Part shown: positions 51,297 to 58,830 of the stretch, in pieces | Position numbering within the stretch: the stretch's first letter is position 1 | Layout of the letters: every line of letters starts with the position of its first letter | Source of the DNA: Streptomyces sp. Ag109_O5-10 | GTDB taxonomy: Bacteria; Actinomycetota; Actinomycetes; Streptomycetales; Streptomycetaceae | Length of the DNA stretch: 64,000 nucleotides | Reading direction: 5' to 3' | Assembly: GCF_900105755.1 (NCBI RefSeq) | Contig: NZ_FNTQ01000001.1 | Coordinates: 2,108,001 to 2,172,000 of the forward strand | Made by a program: the position numbers and the translations under genes | Notes under the pieces: model-generated | Database searches by the model: none | What the model saw: only the letters and a program-made list of their open reading frames with translations | Told to the model about the DNA's origin: nothing

Positions 51297-52847
51297 TCAG
51301 TGACGGCGTACGGCGGTGACTGAGCGGCGCAGCCGGCGTACCGCCAGGCCGAGTTCGGCGGTTCGCTCGGGGTGCGGCGCGGGTGCGCCGGAGGTCCAGA
51401 GGGCGAACTCCGCGTCCCGGGGGCCGGACACGGTGTGGGGTTCGCCGTCGCCGAGGACACGGACCGGGTGGGTGTCGTCCCAGGGCTGCCAGCCGGGGTC
51501 GCCGGTGGTGGCGAACCGGACCCAGGCGCCGTGCATCGCGTCGGCGAGCTCCTGCGGGGCGCCCTCGCCGGCCAGCCGGACCGAGTCGGGGTCCTCCCCG
51601 GTGTCGAAGACGAAGCCCAGTTCCAGGGCGTGGCAGGCGCCGAGGCCGGGCCGGTTGGAGGGCCAGGCGAACTCGTAGAGGTAGGAGCTGCCCGGGCGGG
51701 CCTCGGCCAGCCGGTGCAGCGGGAGGCGGAGCAGGTGGTCGGTGACCATCTGGCCGACGGTCTCGGCGGGGCCGGCGTCGGGATGCAGGGTGCGGTAGCC
51801 GCGCGGCACCTCGTGGCCGGCGTGGCAGCGGGCCATGGCGCCGGCGAAGGCGACCGGACCGAGCCGCTCGACGTGGTCGACGAGGCCGCCGGGGACCAGC
51901 CAGAGCCGGTACTCGTCGCGGGTCCAGCCCATCAGGAGGTCGACGCCGGGCGCCGCCCCGCCGTCGAGGAGGGCCTGGAGCGGGTCGCGCGGGACGAGGT
52001 CGCCGTCGACGACGATCCCGAAGGCGGGGCCGCCGAGGACGGGGCTGCTGAGCCGGCCCGCCTCGGCCTGGGTGCGCAGCAGCAGTCCGCGGTCCACCTC
52101 GGCGAAGGCCTGGGCGGTCGCGGGGATCCTGAGCCGGTTGGCCATCCGGCGGACCATGCGCCGTACCTTGTCCCGTTCCGAGGCCTCGGGCGGGCCGCTC
52201 TGCAGGACGGCCCGGCGGATCAGGCCCTGGGTCTGGGGGGCGGCGAGCAGGGCGCCGGTGCTGATGGCCCCGGCGGACTGGCCGCAGAGGGTGATCCGGT
52301 CCGGGTCGCCACCGAAGGCCGCGATGGTGTCGTGGACCCAGCGCAGCGCGGCGAGCTGGTCGCGCAGCCCGGGGTTGGGCGGGACGTCGGGGAACAGGCC
52401 GTAGCCCTCCACGCCCAGCCGGTAGTTCACCGAGACGAGGACGACCCCGTCCCGGGCGAACGCATGCCCGTCGTACACCGGTACGGCCGAGGAGCCCCTG
52501 GTCAGCGCGCCGCCGTGCAGCCAGACCAGGACCGGGAGCCGGGCGCCGGGGCCCGGCTCCGGGGTCCACACGTTGAGGTTGAGGCAGTCGTCGCCGGGGA
52601 TCACCGGGTCGGACAGGTACCGCGCGAACGCCGGCGAGTACGGCGGTTTGGGTGCCGTCGGCCCGAACGCGCCCGCGTCCCGGACGCCGTCCCAGGGCTC
52701 GGGCGGCACGGGCGGGCGGAACCGGTGCTCCCCGAAGGGCGGGGCGGCGTACGGGATGCCGCGGAACACCGCGACTCCGTGTTCCCACCTGCCGCGCACC
52801 GCCCCGTACGGGGTGCCGGCCACGGGGTCCGTCCGGTCCGTCGTCAT
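51297..52847 (-). CDS. Type-B carboxylesterase
   Basis: 516 residues from ATG 52847 (GGGAGGAG 10 bp upstream). The catalytic triad is visible: nucleophile GQSAGAIS, acid GWTRDEYRLW, and His in LGACHALELGFVFD; the oxyanion-hole motif is WLHGGALTRG. No signal peptide is seen, so it is probably cytoplasmic. It could hydrolyse ester groups of imported compounds. A LacI-type box lies 123-134 bp upstream of its start and a LacI remnant lies beyond, suggesting former sugar-linked control. Confidence 0.92.
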   Translation of the reverse strand: MTTDRTDPVAGTPYGAVRGRWEHGVAVFRGIPYAAPPFGEHRFRPPVPPEPWDGVRDAGAFGPTAPKPPYSPAFARYLSDPVIPGDDCLNLNVWTPEPGPGARLPVLVWLHGGALTRGSSAVPVYDGHAFARDGVVLVSVNYRLGVEGYGLFPDVPPNPGLRDQLAALRWVHDTIAAFGGDPDRITLCGQSAGAISTGALLAAPQTQGLIRRAVLQSGPPEASERDKVRRMVRRMANRLRIPATAQAFAEVDRGLLLRTQAEAGRLSSPVLGGPAFGIVVDGDLVPRDPLQALLDGGAAPGVDLLMGWTRDEYRLWLVPGGLVDHVERLGPVAFAGAMARCHAGHEVPRGYRTLHPDAGPAETVGQMVTDHLLRLPLHRLAEARPGSSYLYEFAWPSNRPGLGACHALELGFVFDTGEDPDSVRLAGEGAPQELADAMHGAWVRFATTGDPGWQPWDDTHPVRVLGDGEPHTVSGPRDAEFALWTSGAPAPHPERTAELGLAVRRLRRSVTAVRRH

Positions 52848-53078
52848 CCGCCACCAGCTCCTCCCGCCGCGCGTGCCACTACGTCGGCACGACAAGAGCA
52901 CCACATGTGCTCCCGGTATTCCTGCGCGCACGGCGGCCGGACGAATACGCGCGACCAGCGGAATCCACGCGAAGCGCTTCGGCCTTCACGCCGGGGGGTG
53001 ATGCGAATCTGGTGACGGTGACGCGGAGCGTTCGCCGTCACCGACCCGGCAGAACCGGCCAGTGCGTGGTCCGCGCAC
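52848..53078. promoter_or_regulatory. Promoter region of carboxylesterase gene with LacI-type box
   Basis: It holds the perfect 12-bp palindrome CGAAGCGCTTCG (52970-52981). Around 53012-53045 an inverted repeat GGTGACGG / CCGTCACC occurs. No coding gene is visible. Confidence 0.5.
52970..52981. promoter_or_regulatory. Perfect LacI-type operator palindrome
   Basis: CGAAGCGCTTCG is its own reverse complement and matches the core of LacI-family operators. It lies between the carboxylesterase start and the LacI remnant. Confidence 0.75.
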
Positions 53079-53293
53079 ACCGATCGCGGGATAGCCGCCT
53101 GCGCTCGGGGTGTACGCGGCACTGGCCGAGCGCGGGGTGCGGGCGCCGGACGATGTGAGTGCGGTCGCTTCGACGACTGGCCCGGACGATGCACGGGGAC
53201 CGCCCGGAGGGCACCCGGACCCCGCTGCCGACCGGACTGGTGGTGCGGGCGAGTACGGCGGCCTCGGCGGCCCGTTCGGCTGTACGACGGTGA
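53079..53293 (+). pseudogene. Degraded C-terminal remnant of a LacI-family regulator
   Basis: Segments of the family appear in turn across frames: GVYAALAERGVRAPDDVSAV, then with a one-base shift FDDWPG, then PLPTGLVVRASTAAS ending in TGA 53291-53293. The N-terminal HTH and most of the sensor domain are missing. Together with the intact operator 98 bp upstream, this looks like the ruin of the local regulator gene. Confidence 0.75.
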
Positions 53294-53323
53294 CCACCCC
53301 TTGATCAAGATCGTTTCCGGGGC

Positions 53324-53530
53324 ATGAAACTCACCCTGCGCACCGCTGCGGCCTGTGTGCTGGCCGCGGCCGCCGTGACCACGGCCCTGGGCACCGCCCG
53401 GGCCACGACCCAGACGGTCGCCCCGGCCCAGCACCACGCCACGGTGGCCGCCACCCCGACCGACGAGCACGACCCGAAGGAGGACGTGGAGCTGGACGAG
53501 AACGGCCGGCTGGACCTGACCGAGGACTGA
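53324..53530 (+). CDS. Small secreted acidic protein
   Basis: 68 residues from ATG 53324. A signal peptide (KLTLRTAAACVLAAAAVTTA) is followed by a 40-residue acidic, Thr/Glu/Asp-rich mature part ending DLTED. No cysteine or recognised domain. The ribosome site is weak. Small proteins of this kind are frequent in Streptomyces and uncharacterised. It ends 16 bp before a terminator. Confidence 0.55.
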   Translation: MKLTLRTAAACVLAAAAVTTALGTARATTQTVAPAQHHATVAATPTDEHDPKEDVELDENGRLDLTED

Positions 53531-53546
53531 CGCCGAAGGCCGGGGA

Positions 53547-53583
53547 GGAACTGCGCGACCAGCCACAACGGTCGCGCAGTTCC
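53547..53583. terminator. Bidirectional terminator of the GGAACTGCGCGACC family
   Basis: GGAACTGCGCGACC (53547-53560) pairs with GGTCGCGCAGTTCC (53570-53583), 9-base loop. It lies between convergent small-secreted-protein genes. The same arm sequence occurs in the hairpin at 28393-28471. Confidence 0.85.
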
Positions 53584-53612
53584 CCACCGGCCGGTCGGGC
53601 CCGGGCGCCCGC

Positions 53613-53870
53613 TCAGTCGTCGTCGTTCTGCCGCGGCTCCCCCATCAGCGCCTGGATCGCGTCCACGGCGCTGCCGTCGTGGTCGCTGCCGGCCGTCCCT
53701 CTCCCGGCCTGGATGTTGGCCGTGCGGTCCACCTCGAGGATGGAGTCCGCGTGGGAGTTGTCGAGCACGGTGATCAGGCTCCCGCCCGCACAGGCCGGTG
53801 CCGCGGCCCCGCCCAGCAGGGCTGCGGCGACCACCGCGGCCGCCCGCAGCCGCACCCCCGGGTTCGTCAC
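53613..53870 (-). CDS. Small secreted protein coupled to the upstream lyase-family gene
   Basis: 85 residues from GTG 53870, overlapping the stop of the preceding gene as GTGA, so translation is coupled. The N-terminus VTNPGVRLRAAAVVAAALLG is a signal peptide with likely cleavage near PACAGG at about 28; a lipobox is not convincing. The mature part has SLITVLDNSHADSILEVDRT, then an acidic Gly/Asp tail. I do not recognise the family. Confidence 0.7.
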   Translation of the reverse strand: MTNPGVRLRAAAVVAAALLGGAAAPACAGGSLITVLDNSHADSILEVDRTANIQAGRGTAGSDHDGSAVDAIQALMGEPRQNDDD

Positions 53871-54733
53871 ACGCCCACGCCCTCGGGCTCGTCGAGCCGT
53901 TCGCGGGCGATGTTGCGCTCCAGCAGGGTGGTGGACGCCTTGACCCCCACGCCGCCGGCCGCGTCGACCGACGGCAGGCGGCCGTCCGCGGACTTCAGCT
54001 CGCTCAGCGCCGAGTCCATCGCCTCGTGTGCGGCGAACAGGCAGGGAGTGGAGTAGATCGCGACGTCGACGCCGAGTTCGTCCAGTTCGGTGAGCGAGAG
54101 GCGGGGCGACTTGCCGCCGGCGATCTGGTTGAAGAGCAGCGGCTTGTCGCCGACGACCTTGCGGATCCGGCGGATCCACTCCTCGCTGCGCACCCCGTCG
54201 ACGAGGATCACGTCGGCGTCGGTGGCGGCGAGGCGCTCCGCGCGGTGCAGGATGTCGTGCTCGTCGGTGGCGTCCGTGCGGGCCACGACGACCAGGTCCC
54301 GGCGGGTCTCCAGGACCTTCTCCAGCTTGTCCAGGTACTCCTCCAGGGGCAGCACCTGCTTGCCGTCGGCGTGCCCGCAGCGGCGCGGCCGCTTCTGGTC
54401 CTCCAGGATCACCCCGGAGGCGCCGATCCGCTCAAGTCCCTCCACGACGTGGCACGCGACCTCGGGGTCGACGTAGCCGTCGTCGATGTCGACGAGGAGG
54501 TGGTGGTGCGGGAACGCGCCCCGCAGTCGCTGGACGAAGGCCACCATGTCGGGCCAGGCGATGAACCCGATGTCCGGCAGGCCGTAGTACGAGGCGGCGA
54601 AGCCGAAGCCCGAGACGAACATCCCGTCGTAGTGTTTGGCCGCGATCGACGCCGAGTACATGTCGTACACGCCGATCAGCGGGGTGGTCCCCGGCCCGGC
54701 GATCTGCTCGCGCAGCTTCTTCCCGTAAGTCAA
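53867..54733 (-). CDS. Isocitrate lyase/PEP mutase superfamily enzyme
   Basis: 288 residues from TTG 54733, chosen for GGAGGAG 7 bp upstream (start LTYGKKLREQ). TIM-barrel with VDIDDGYVDPEVA (Mg-binding Asp) and VILEDQKRPRRCGHADG, whose Cys-Gly-His is the isocitrate-lyase-type catalytic motif rather than the PEP mutase one. Length is shorter than true isocitrate lyase (about 430), so it is a small lyase acting on a 2-hydroxy/oxo acid such as methylisocitrate, oxaloacetate or a phosphonopyruvate. Its stop overlaps a small secreted-protein gene. The substrate is uncertain. Confidence 0.85.
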   Translation of the reverse strand: MTYGKKLREQIAGPGTTPLIGVYDMYSASIAAKHYDGMFVSGFGFAASYYGLPDIGFIAWPDMVAFVQRLRGAFPHHHLLVDIDDGYVDPEVACHVVEGLERIGASGVILEDQKRPRRCGHADGKQVLPLEEYLDKLEKVLETRRDLVVVARTDATDEHDILHRAERLAATDADVILVDGVRSEEWIRRIRKVVGDKPLLFNQIAGGKSPRLSLTELDELGVDVAIYSTPCLFAAHEAMDSALSELKSADGRLPSVDAAGGVGVKASTTLLERNIARERLDEPEGVGV

Positions 54734-54893
54734 GGTCCGGCTCCTCCTGTGGGTGGGTGGCGCGTCGGCACGACCGGCCTCCGCGTCTCTGCAGCCCTTT
54801 GCCAAGACAAGAGCATCTCTAGATACGCACGTGACTATCTCCGTGCGCGACCTTTACTCACCCCAATGGCGGATCCGGTTCACCGGAGAAACG

Positions 54894-55544
54894 TCACTGG
54901 ACCAGCCGTGCGGCCCAGGCGACACCCCCGTACAGGTGGGCCAGGAAGCCGGAATCCCGGTAGGCCTCGGGGGCGTGACCGAGGGCGGTGTAGAACACCC
55001 GTCCGGCCCCCTGCTCGCGGCACCAGGCGAGCGGATGGTCCTCCCCCATCCCGCCGCCCTCGTACGACGTCTCGTCGGCGCGCAGCAGGACCCGGACCCG
55101 GCCGCGCGGGTTGTCGCGGAAGTCGTACCACTCGTCGGTGAAGTCCCAGACGGCGGGCAGGTGCCGGGTCGCGGGGTGGTCGTGGTCCTCGACGAGCACC
55201 CGGCCGGGCTGGTACGCCGGGTGCCGCTCGAAGCGGGCGCCGAGGAGTTCGCCGTAGTACGGCCAGTCGTCCTCGGTGCAGGCCGCCGCGTGCACGCCCG
55301 CGAAGCCGCCGCCGGCCTCGATGTGGGCGGCGAGCCGCGCCCGCCCCGCCGGGGTCAGGATCTCGCCGCTGGTGGAGAGGAAGACGACGGCCGCGTACCC
55401 GTCCAGGGGCCGTTCGAGGGCGGCCGGGTCCTCGGTGGCGTCGATGTCGGCACCGGTGAACTCCCGCAGGGCGGCGAGGGCGTCGGGGATGGAGTCGTGC
55501 CGGTAGCCGGTGGTGCGGGTGTGGACGAGCAGTCGAGGGGCCAT
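54894..55544 (-). CDS. ThuA-like domain protein
   Basis: 216 residues from ATG 55544. A glutamine-amidotransferase-like fold with LLVHTRTTGYRHDSIPDALA at the start, GGGFAGVHAAACTE in the middle and GRVFYTALGHAPEAYRD at the end. ThuA-like proteins appear in sugar-use loci, with unclear roles. It follows the lipoprotein gene by 31 bp on the same strand, so the two probably form an operon. No signal peptide. Confidence 0.88.
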   Translation of the reverse strand: MAPRLLVHTRTTGYRHDSIPDALAALREFTGADIDATEDPAALERPLDGYAAVVFLSTSGEILTPAGRARLAAHIEAGGGFAGVHAAACTEDDWPYYGELLGARFERHPAYQPGRVLVEDHDHPATRHLPAVWDFTDEWYDFRDNPRGRVRVLLRADETSYEGGGMGEDHPLAWCREQGAGRVFYTALGHAPEAYRDSGFLAHLYGGVAWAARLVQ

Positions 55545-55575
55545 GCCCGCATGATCGCCCACGGCCGGGGCCGGC

Positions 55576-56124
55576 TCAAAGGCCCGGCGTCGGCACGCTG
55601 TTGTCGGGCGCCCCGCCGTCGCTCGGCAGGTCGCCGCGCTGCACCGGCTGGTCGTCGGTGAAGGCCGGGTCGAGGGTGGGCAGCAGGGTGTCGAGTTCGG
55701 CGGCGGTGGGGCGGTGGACGGCACGCAGCGCCTTGCCCAGCACCGCGTCGGAGACCCCGCCCTCGCCCTCCAGCCACACCACGCAGTCCTTCTCCGACAC
55801 CTCGTACCTGTGCTGCCCGGCGTAGCGCAGGTGGTCGGTGTAGAGGTGGATGACGGCGCCGTCGTCGTCGGCGTACGAGGCGGAGAAGCCGTCGTCGCCC
55901 TGGACACCGACGGACTGCTGGGCGAGGGTGAAGCCCGGTGCGTCGGTGACGTAGACCATCTCCGGGGCCATCCCCAACGCCGCTTCCCTGGAGGCCAGTT
56001 CGGACGGGTCGGCGGGGGCGCCGGAACCCCCGGAGGCGCCGGGTCCCGCCTTCTCGGTGCCGCACCCGGTGAGCAGGGCGGCGGCGAGGAGCAGGGGCGG
56101 CAGGACGCGCACGGCACGGATCAT
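55576..56124 (-). CDS. Lipoprotein of unknown function
   Basis: 182 residues from ATG 56124. A lipoprotein signal (VRVLPPLLLAAALLTGCG, lipobox LTGC at about 16-20) is followed by a Gly/Ala linker and a 130-residue domain with GVQGDDGFSASYADDDGAVI and KDCVVWLEGEGG. It has one mature Cys. No recognised family; probably a membrane-anchored extracytoplasmic protein. It precedes the ThuA-like gene. Confidence 0.82.
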   Translation of the reverse strand: MIRAVRVLPPLLLAAALLTGCGTEKAGPGASGGSGAPADPSELASREAALGMAPEMVYVTDAPGFTLAQQSVGVQGDDGFSASYADDDGAVIHLYTDHLRYAGQHRYEVSEKDCVVWLEGEGGVSDAVLGKALRAVHRPTAAELDTLLPTLDPAFTDDQPVQRGDLPSDGGAPDNSVPTPGL

Positions 56125-56356
56125 GGCCCCATCGTGCCGCACAGGCGTTCCACGGGGGACCGGTTTTCTTCTCGCGTCCGGAGCCACCGGTACCGCACCG
56201 GCAAGGGGCGGCCCCGGCCGAAGGCCGGGGGGCGGCACGTTGCCGGAGTGGCGGCCGGCCGACGGCGACACCGGCCGTCCGGTCCGGTGGCCTTCTGCTG
56301 AACCGCGTGTCCGATTCCTTCAAGACCGGCCGGTGGCAGCCGCCTACGGTGACGGC

Positions 56357-56755
56357 ATGACTCCACGATTCGCCGTGATCGGTCTCGTCACCTCCGACCT
56401 GGCCGCCTCCCTCGCCTTCTACCGTCGCCTCGGCCTGGAGTTCCCGCCCGGTGCCGAGGAACAGCCGCACGTCGAGGCCGAGTTGCCCGGCGGGCTCACC
56501 CTGGCCCTGGACACCGAGGCGACGATCCGCTCCTTCCACCCGGCCTGGCGCCCACCGGCCGACGGCGGCCGGGTGGGTCTCGCCTTCCGCTGCGACTCGC
56601 CCGCCGGGGTCGACGCCCTCTACGCCGACCTGGTCGGCGCCGGGTACCACGGCGAGCTCAAGCCCTGGGACGCGTTCTGGGGCCAGCGGTACGCCACCGT
56701 GCACGACCCCGACGGCAACGGCGTGGACCTGTTCGCGCCGCTACCCGCCGAGTAG
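56357..56755 (+). CDS. Glyoxalase/VOC-superfamily protein
   Basis: 132 residues from ATG 56357. Two beta-alpha-beta-beta-beta halves of the VOC fold: [20 protein letters not shown] and [20 protein letters not shown], ending [17 protein letters not shown]. It binds metals at usual VOC positions in some members; no substrate can be named. It overlaps the convergent AraC-type gene by 15 bp at their 3' ends. Confidence 0.88.
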   Translation: MTPRFAVIGLVTSDLAASLAFYRRLGLEFPPGAEEQPHVEAELPGGLTLALDTEATIRSFHPAWRPPADGGRVGLAFRCDSPAGVDALYADLVGAGYHGELKPWDAFWGQRYATVHDPDGNGVDLFAPLPAE

Positions 56756-57415
56756 CCGGCGCAACGGCAGCCCCGCCAGTTCCCGTACCTCCCGGGACAG
56801 ATGGGGCTGATCCGCGTACCCCGCCCGGACCGCCGTCTCCGCGAGCGGAACCCCGGCCCTGGCGAGCGCGAGCGCCCGCTGCATCCGGAGCACCCGGGCG
56901 AGCGTCTTGGGCCCGTAGCCGAAGGCGGCCCGACTGCGCCGATGCAACTGCCGTGCGCCGAGTCCGAGTTCGTCGGCGGCAGCCGCCACGGACCACCCCG
57001 CGCCCAGGGCTTCGACGAGCCGCCGCAACGGCGGGTCGGCGGGCCGGGTCCGTTCCAGGGCGATCTCCTCCAGCGCGGCGGCGGGATCGCCCGCCCCTTT
57101 GACCCGGTCCCGCAGCCGCCGCACGTCGGCGGCCGGCCACAGGTCACTCAGCTCCACCCGCTGATCGAGCAGCGCGTACGCGGGCACGCCGAGGAGGGCG
57201 GGCGCGGTACCGGGGTAGAAACGCAGCCCCACCCACTCACCTCCGCCGCCCCCGGTGACGTAGGCACGTGTATCGGGCCCGGCGACCAGCAGCCGCCCTT
57301 CGTGCCAGAGCAGATCCATACAGCCGTCGGGCAGCACCCGCCCGGCGCCACCCGCGCCGGGCGCGTTCGCCCAGACGACCGCACGGGGGAGCCGAGACGC
57401 CCGTTCCTTGTACAC
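56741..57415 (-). CDS. AraC-family transcriptional regulator
   Basis: 224 residues from GTG 57415. An N-terminal effector domain of the DUF6597-like type ([20 protein letters not shown]) precedes an AraC double HTH (about 135-220) with [20 protein letters not shown] and [19 protein letters not shown]. The 3' end overlaps the VOC gene. Regulators of this class often control a neighbouring stress or detoxification gene, so the VOC gene is a candidate target. Confidence 0.87.
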   Translation of the reverse strand: MYKERASRLPRAVVWANAPGAGGAGRVLPDGCMDLLWHEGRLLVAGPDTRAYVTGGGGGEWVGLRFYPGTAPALLGVPAYALLDQRVELSDLWPAADVRRLRDRVKGAGDPAAALEEIALERTRPADPPLRRLVEALGAGWSVAAAADELGLGARQLHRRSRAAFGYGPKTLARVLRMQRALALARAGVPLAETAVRAGYADQPHLSREVRELAGLPLRRLLGG

Positions 57416-57441
57416 GGACGCCAGCGTAGACGCGCCTCTTC

Positions 57442-57498
57442 AGGGGGCGCTGGGGGTACCTCCGGCCGAAGGCCGGGGGAGGAACTGCGCGGGCGACC
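57442..57498. repeat. Dispersed GC-rich element, copy 1
   Basis: This 57-bp element reads GGGGGCGCTGGGGGTACCTC then CGGCCGAAGGCCGGGGGAGG and AACTGCGCGGGCGACC, forming a hairpin. It is about 90% identical to the one at 60491-60546. It lies between the AraC and YihY genes. Confidence 0.8.
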
Positions 57499-57557
57499 AC
57501 GACGCGCCCGCACGCCGCCGGCGAGGCGATCCCCCGAACCGAACCCGGCGTCGGCCC

Positions 57558-58703
57558 TCAGGCCTCCGGCTTGTGGGGCGGATGGGTGCTCTTCACATGC
57601 GCCCGCAACCGCGCCGTGACGTCCTCCGGCGGCAGGAACCGGGACCACCGCTCCGGGAACTCCGACGGCATGTCCGGGTCGTCGGGGTCGTCCGGCCCCG
57701 CCTCCCGGGCCGCCGCGGTCGCGCGGGCCACGTACTCGGCCACCTGGGCCTCCCGCAGCCGCTCGTTGGCGGCGCGTGCCGCCGCCGTCGCGGCGGCCGG
57801 CCAGACCCGGTCGATCGCGGCGTTCACGGCGGCGCCGACCAGCACGGCGAAGGCCGAGACGCCGATCCACAGCAGCACGGCGACGGACGCGGCGAGGGAG
57901 CCGTAGATCGTCGCGCCCTCGATGGTGTTGGTCAGGTAGATGCGCAGCAGGAAGCTGCCGAGGACCCACATGGCCAGGGCGACCAGGGCGCCGGGCACGT
58001 CCTCGATCCACGGGGAGCGCACCGGCACGGACACGTGGTAGAGCGTGGTCAGGAAGACGATGGAAAGGACGATCACGACCGGCCAGTACAGGACCTGTAC
58101 GAGCGTCTCCGACCAGGGCACGATCCCGACCACCGCGTCCGGCCCGGCCACCATCAGCGGGAGCGCGACCGAGCCGATCAGCAGCGCCGCGACGAAGAGC
58201 AGGAAGGACACGATCCGGGTCTTCACGATGCCCCGGACGCCGTCGAGGCCGTACATCACGGTGATCGTGTCGATGAAGACGTTCACCGCGCGGGAGCCCG
58301 ACCACAGGGCGAACAGGAAGCCGATGGAGATGACGTCGGGGCGGCCGCCCCTCATCACGTCGTGCAGGATCGGCTCGGCGATCTCCTTGACGCCCTTGTC
58401 GGACAGGACCGTGCGGGAGGCCTCCAGCAGGTTGTTCTCCAGGCTGGCGATGGTGTCGGCGCCGGTCCAGGCGTCGACGTAGCCGAGCAGTCCGATGAGG
58501 CTGAGCAGCAGCGGCGGGACGGACAGCAGGGTGAAGAAGGCGGCCTCGGCGGCGAGGCCGAGGATGCGGTACTCCATGCAGGAATTGACGGTGTCCTTGA
58601 GCAGCAGCCAGGCCGTCCTGCGCTTGGAGACGTTCCGGTAGAGGGCCCTGGCCCGGTGGAGCCGGCCGGAGGGCCGCTCGGGGGTTTCGCTTGCTGGCTG
58701 CAC
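57558..58703 (-). CDS. YihY/BrkB-family membrane protein
   Basis: 381 residues from GTG 58703. Six hydrophobic segments, with LAAEAAFFTLLSVPPLLLSL at the start and LYHVSVPVRSPWIEDVPGAL in the middle, characteristic of the YihY/virulence-factor BrkB family. The C-terminal 80 residues are charged and cytoplasmic. The family may transport small ions or lipids; no function is proven. Confidence 0.9.
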   Translation of the reverse strand: MQPASETPERPSGRLHRARALYRNVSKRRTAWLLLKDTVNSCMEYRILGLAAEAAFFTLLSVPPLLLSLIGLLGYVDAWTGADTIASLENNLLEASRTVLSDKGVKEIAEPILHDVMRGGRPDVISIGFLFALWSGSRAVNVFIDTITVMYGLDGVRGIVKTRIVSFLLFVAALLIGSVALPLMVAGPDAVVGIVPWSETLVQVLYWPVVIVLSIVFLTTLYHVSVPVRSPWIEDVPGALVALAMWVLGSFLLRIYLTNTIEGATIYGSLAASVAVLLWIGVSAFAVLVGAAVNAAIDRVWPAAATAAARAANERLREAQVAEYVARATAAAREAGPDDPDDPDMPSEFPERWSRFLPPEDVTARLRAHVKSTHPPHKPEA

Positions 58704-58830
58704 GCCCTAACGGTATCCGCCGTCCGGGGCCCTCCTCACCTCGCGGGCCGCCGGCCGGGGCGGGCGCGGTGACCGGGGCCGTTGTGTCAGGCTGGATGCC
58801 ACCGCCGCCTTCCCGGGTAGGTTCGCAGAC

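Noticed and set aside
50845..52854. Minus-strand 669-codon frame over the carboxylesterase and MmuM genes
   Set aside because: Frame-shadow of the true carboxylesterase frame, running antisense into mmuM; low-complexity product.
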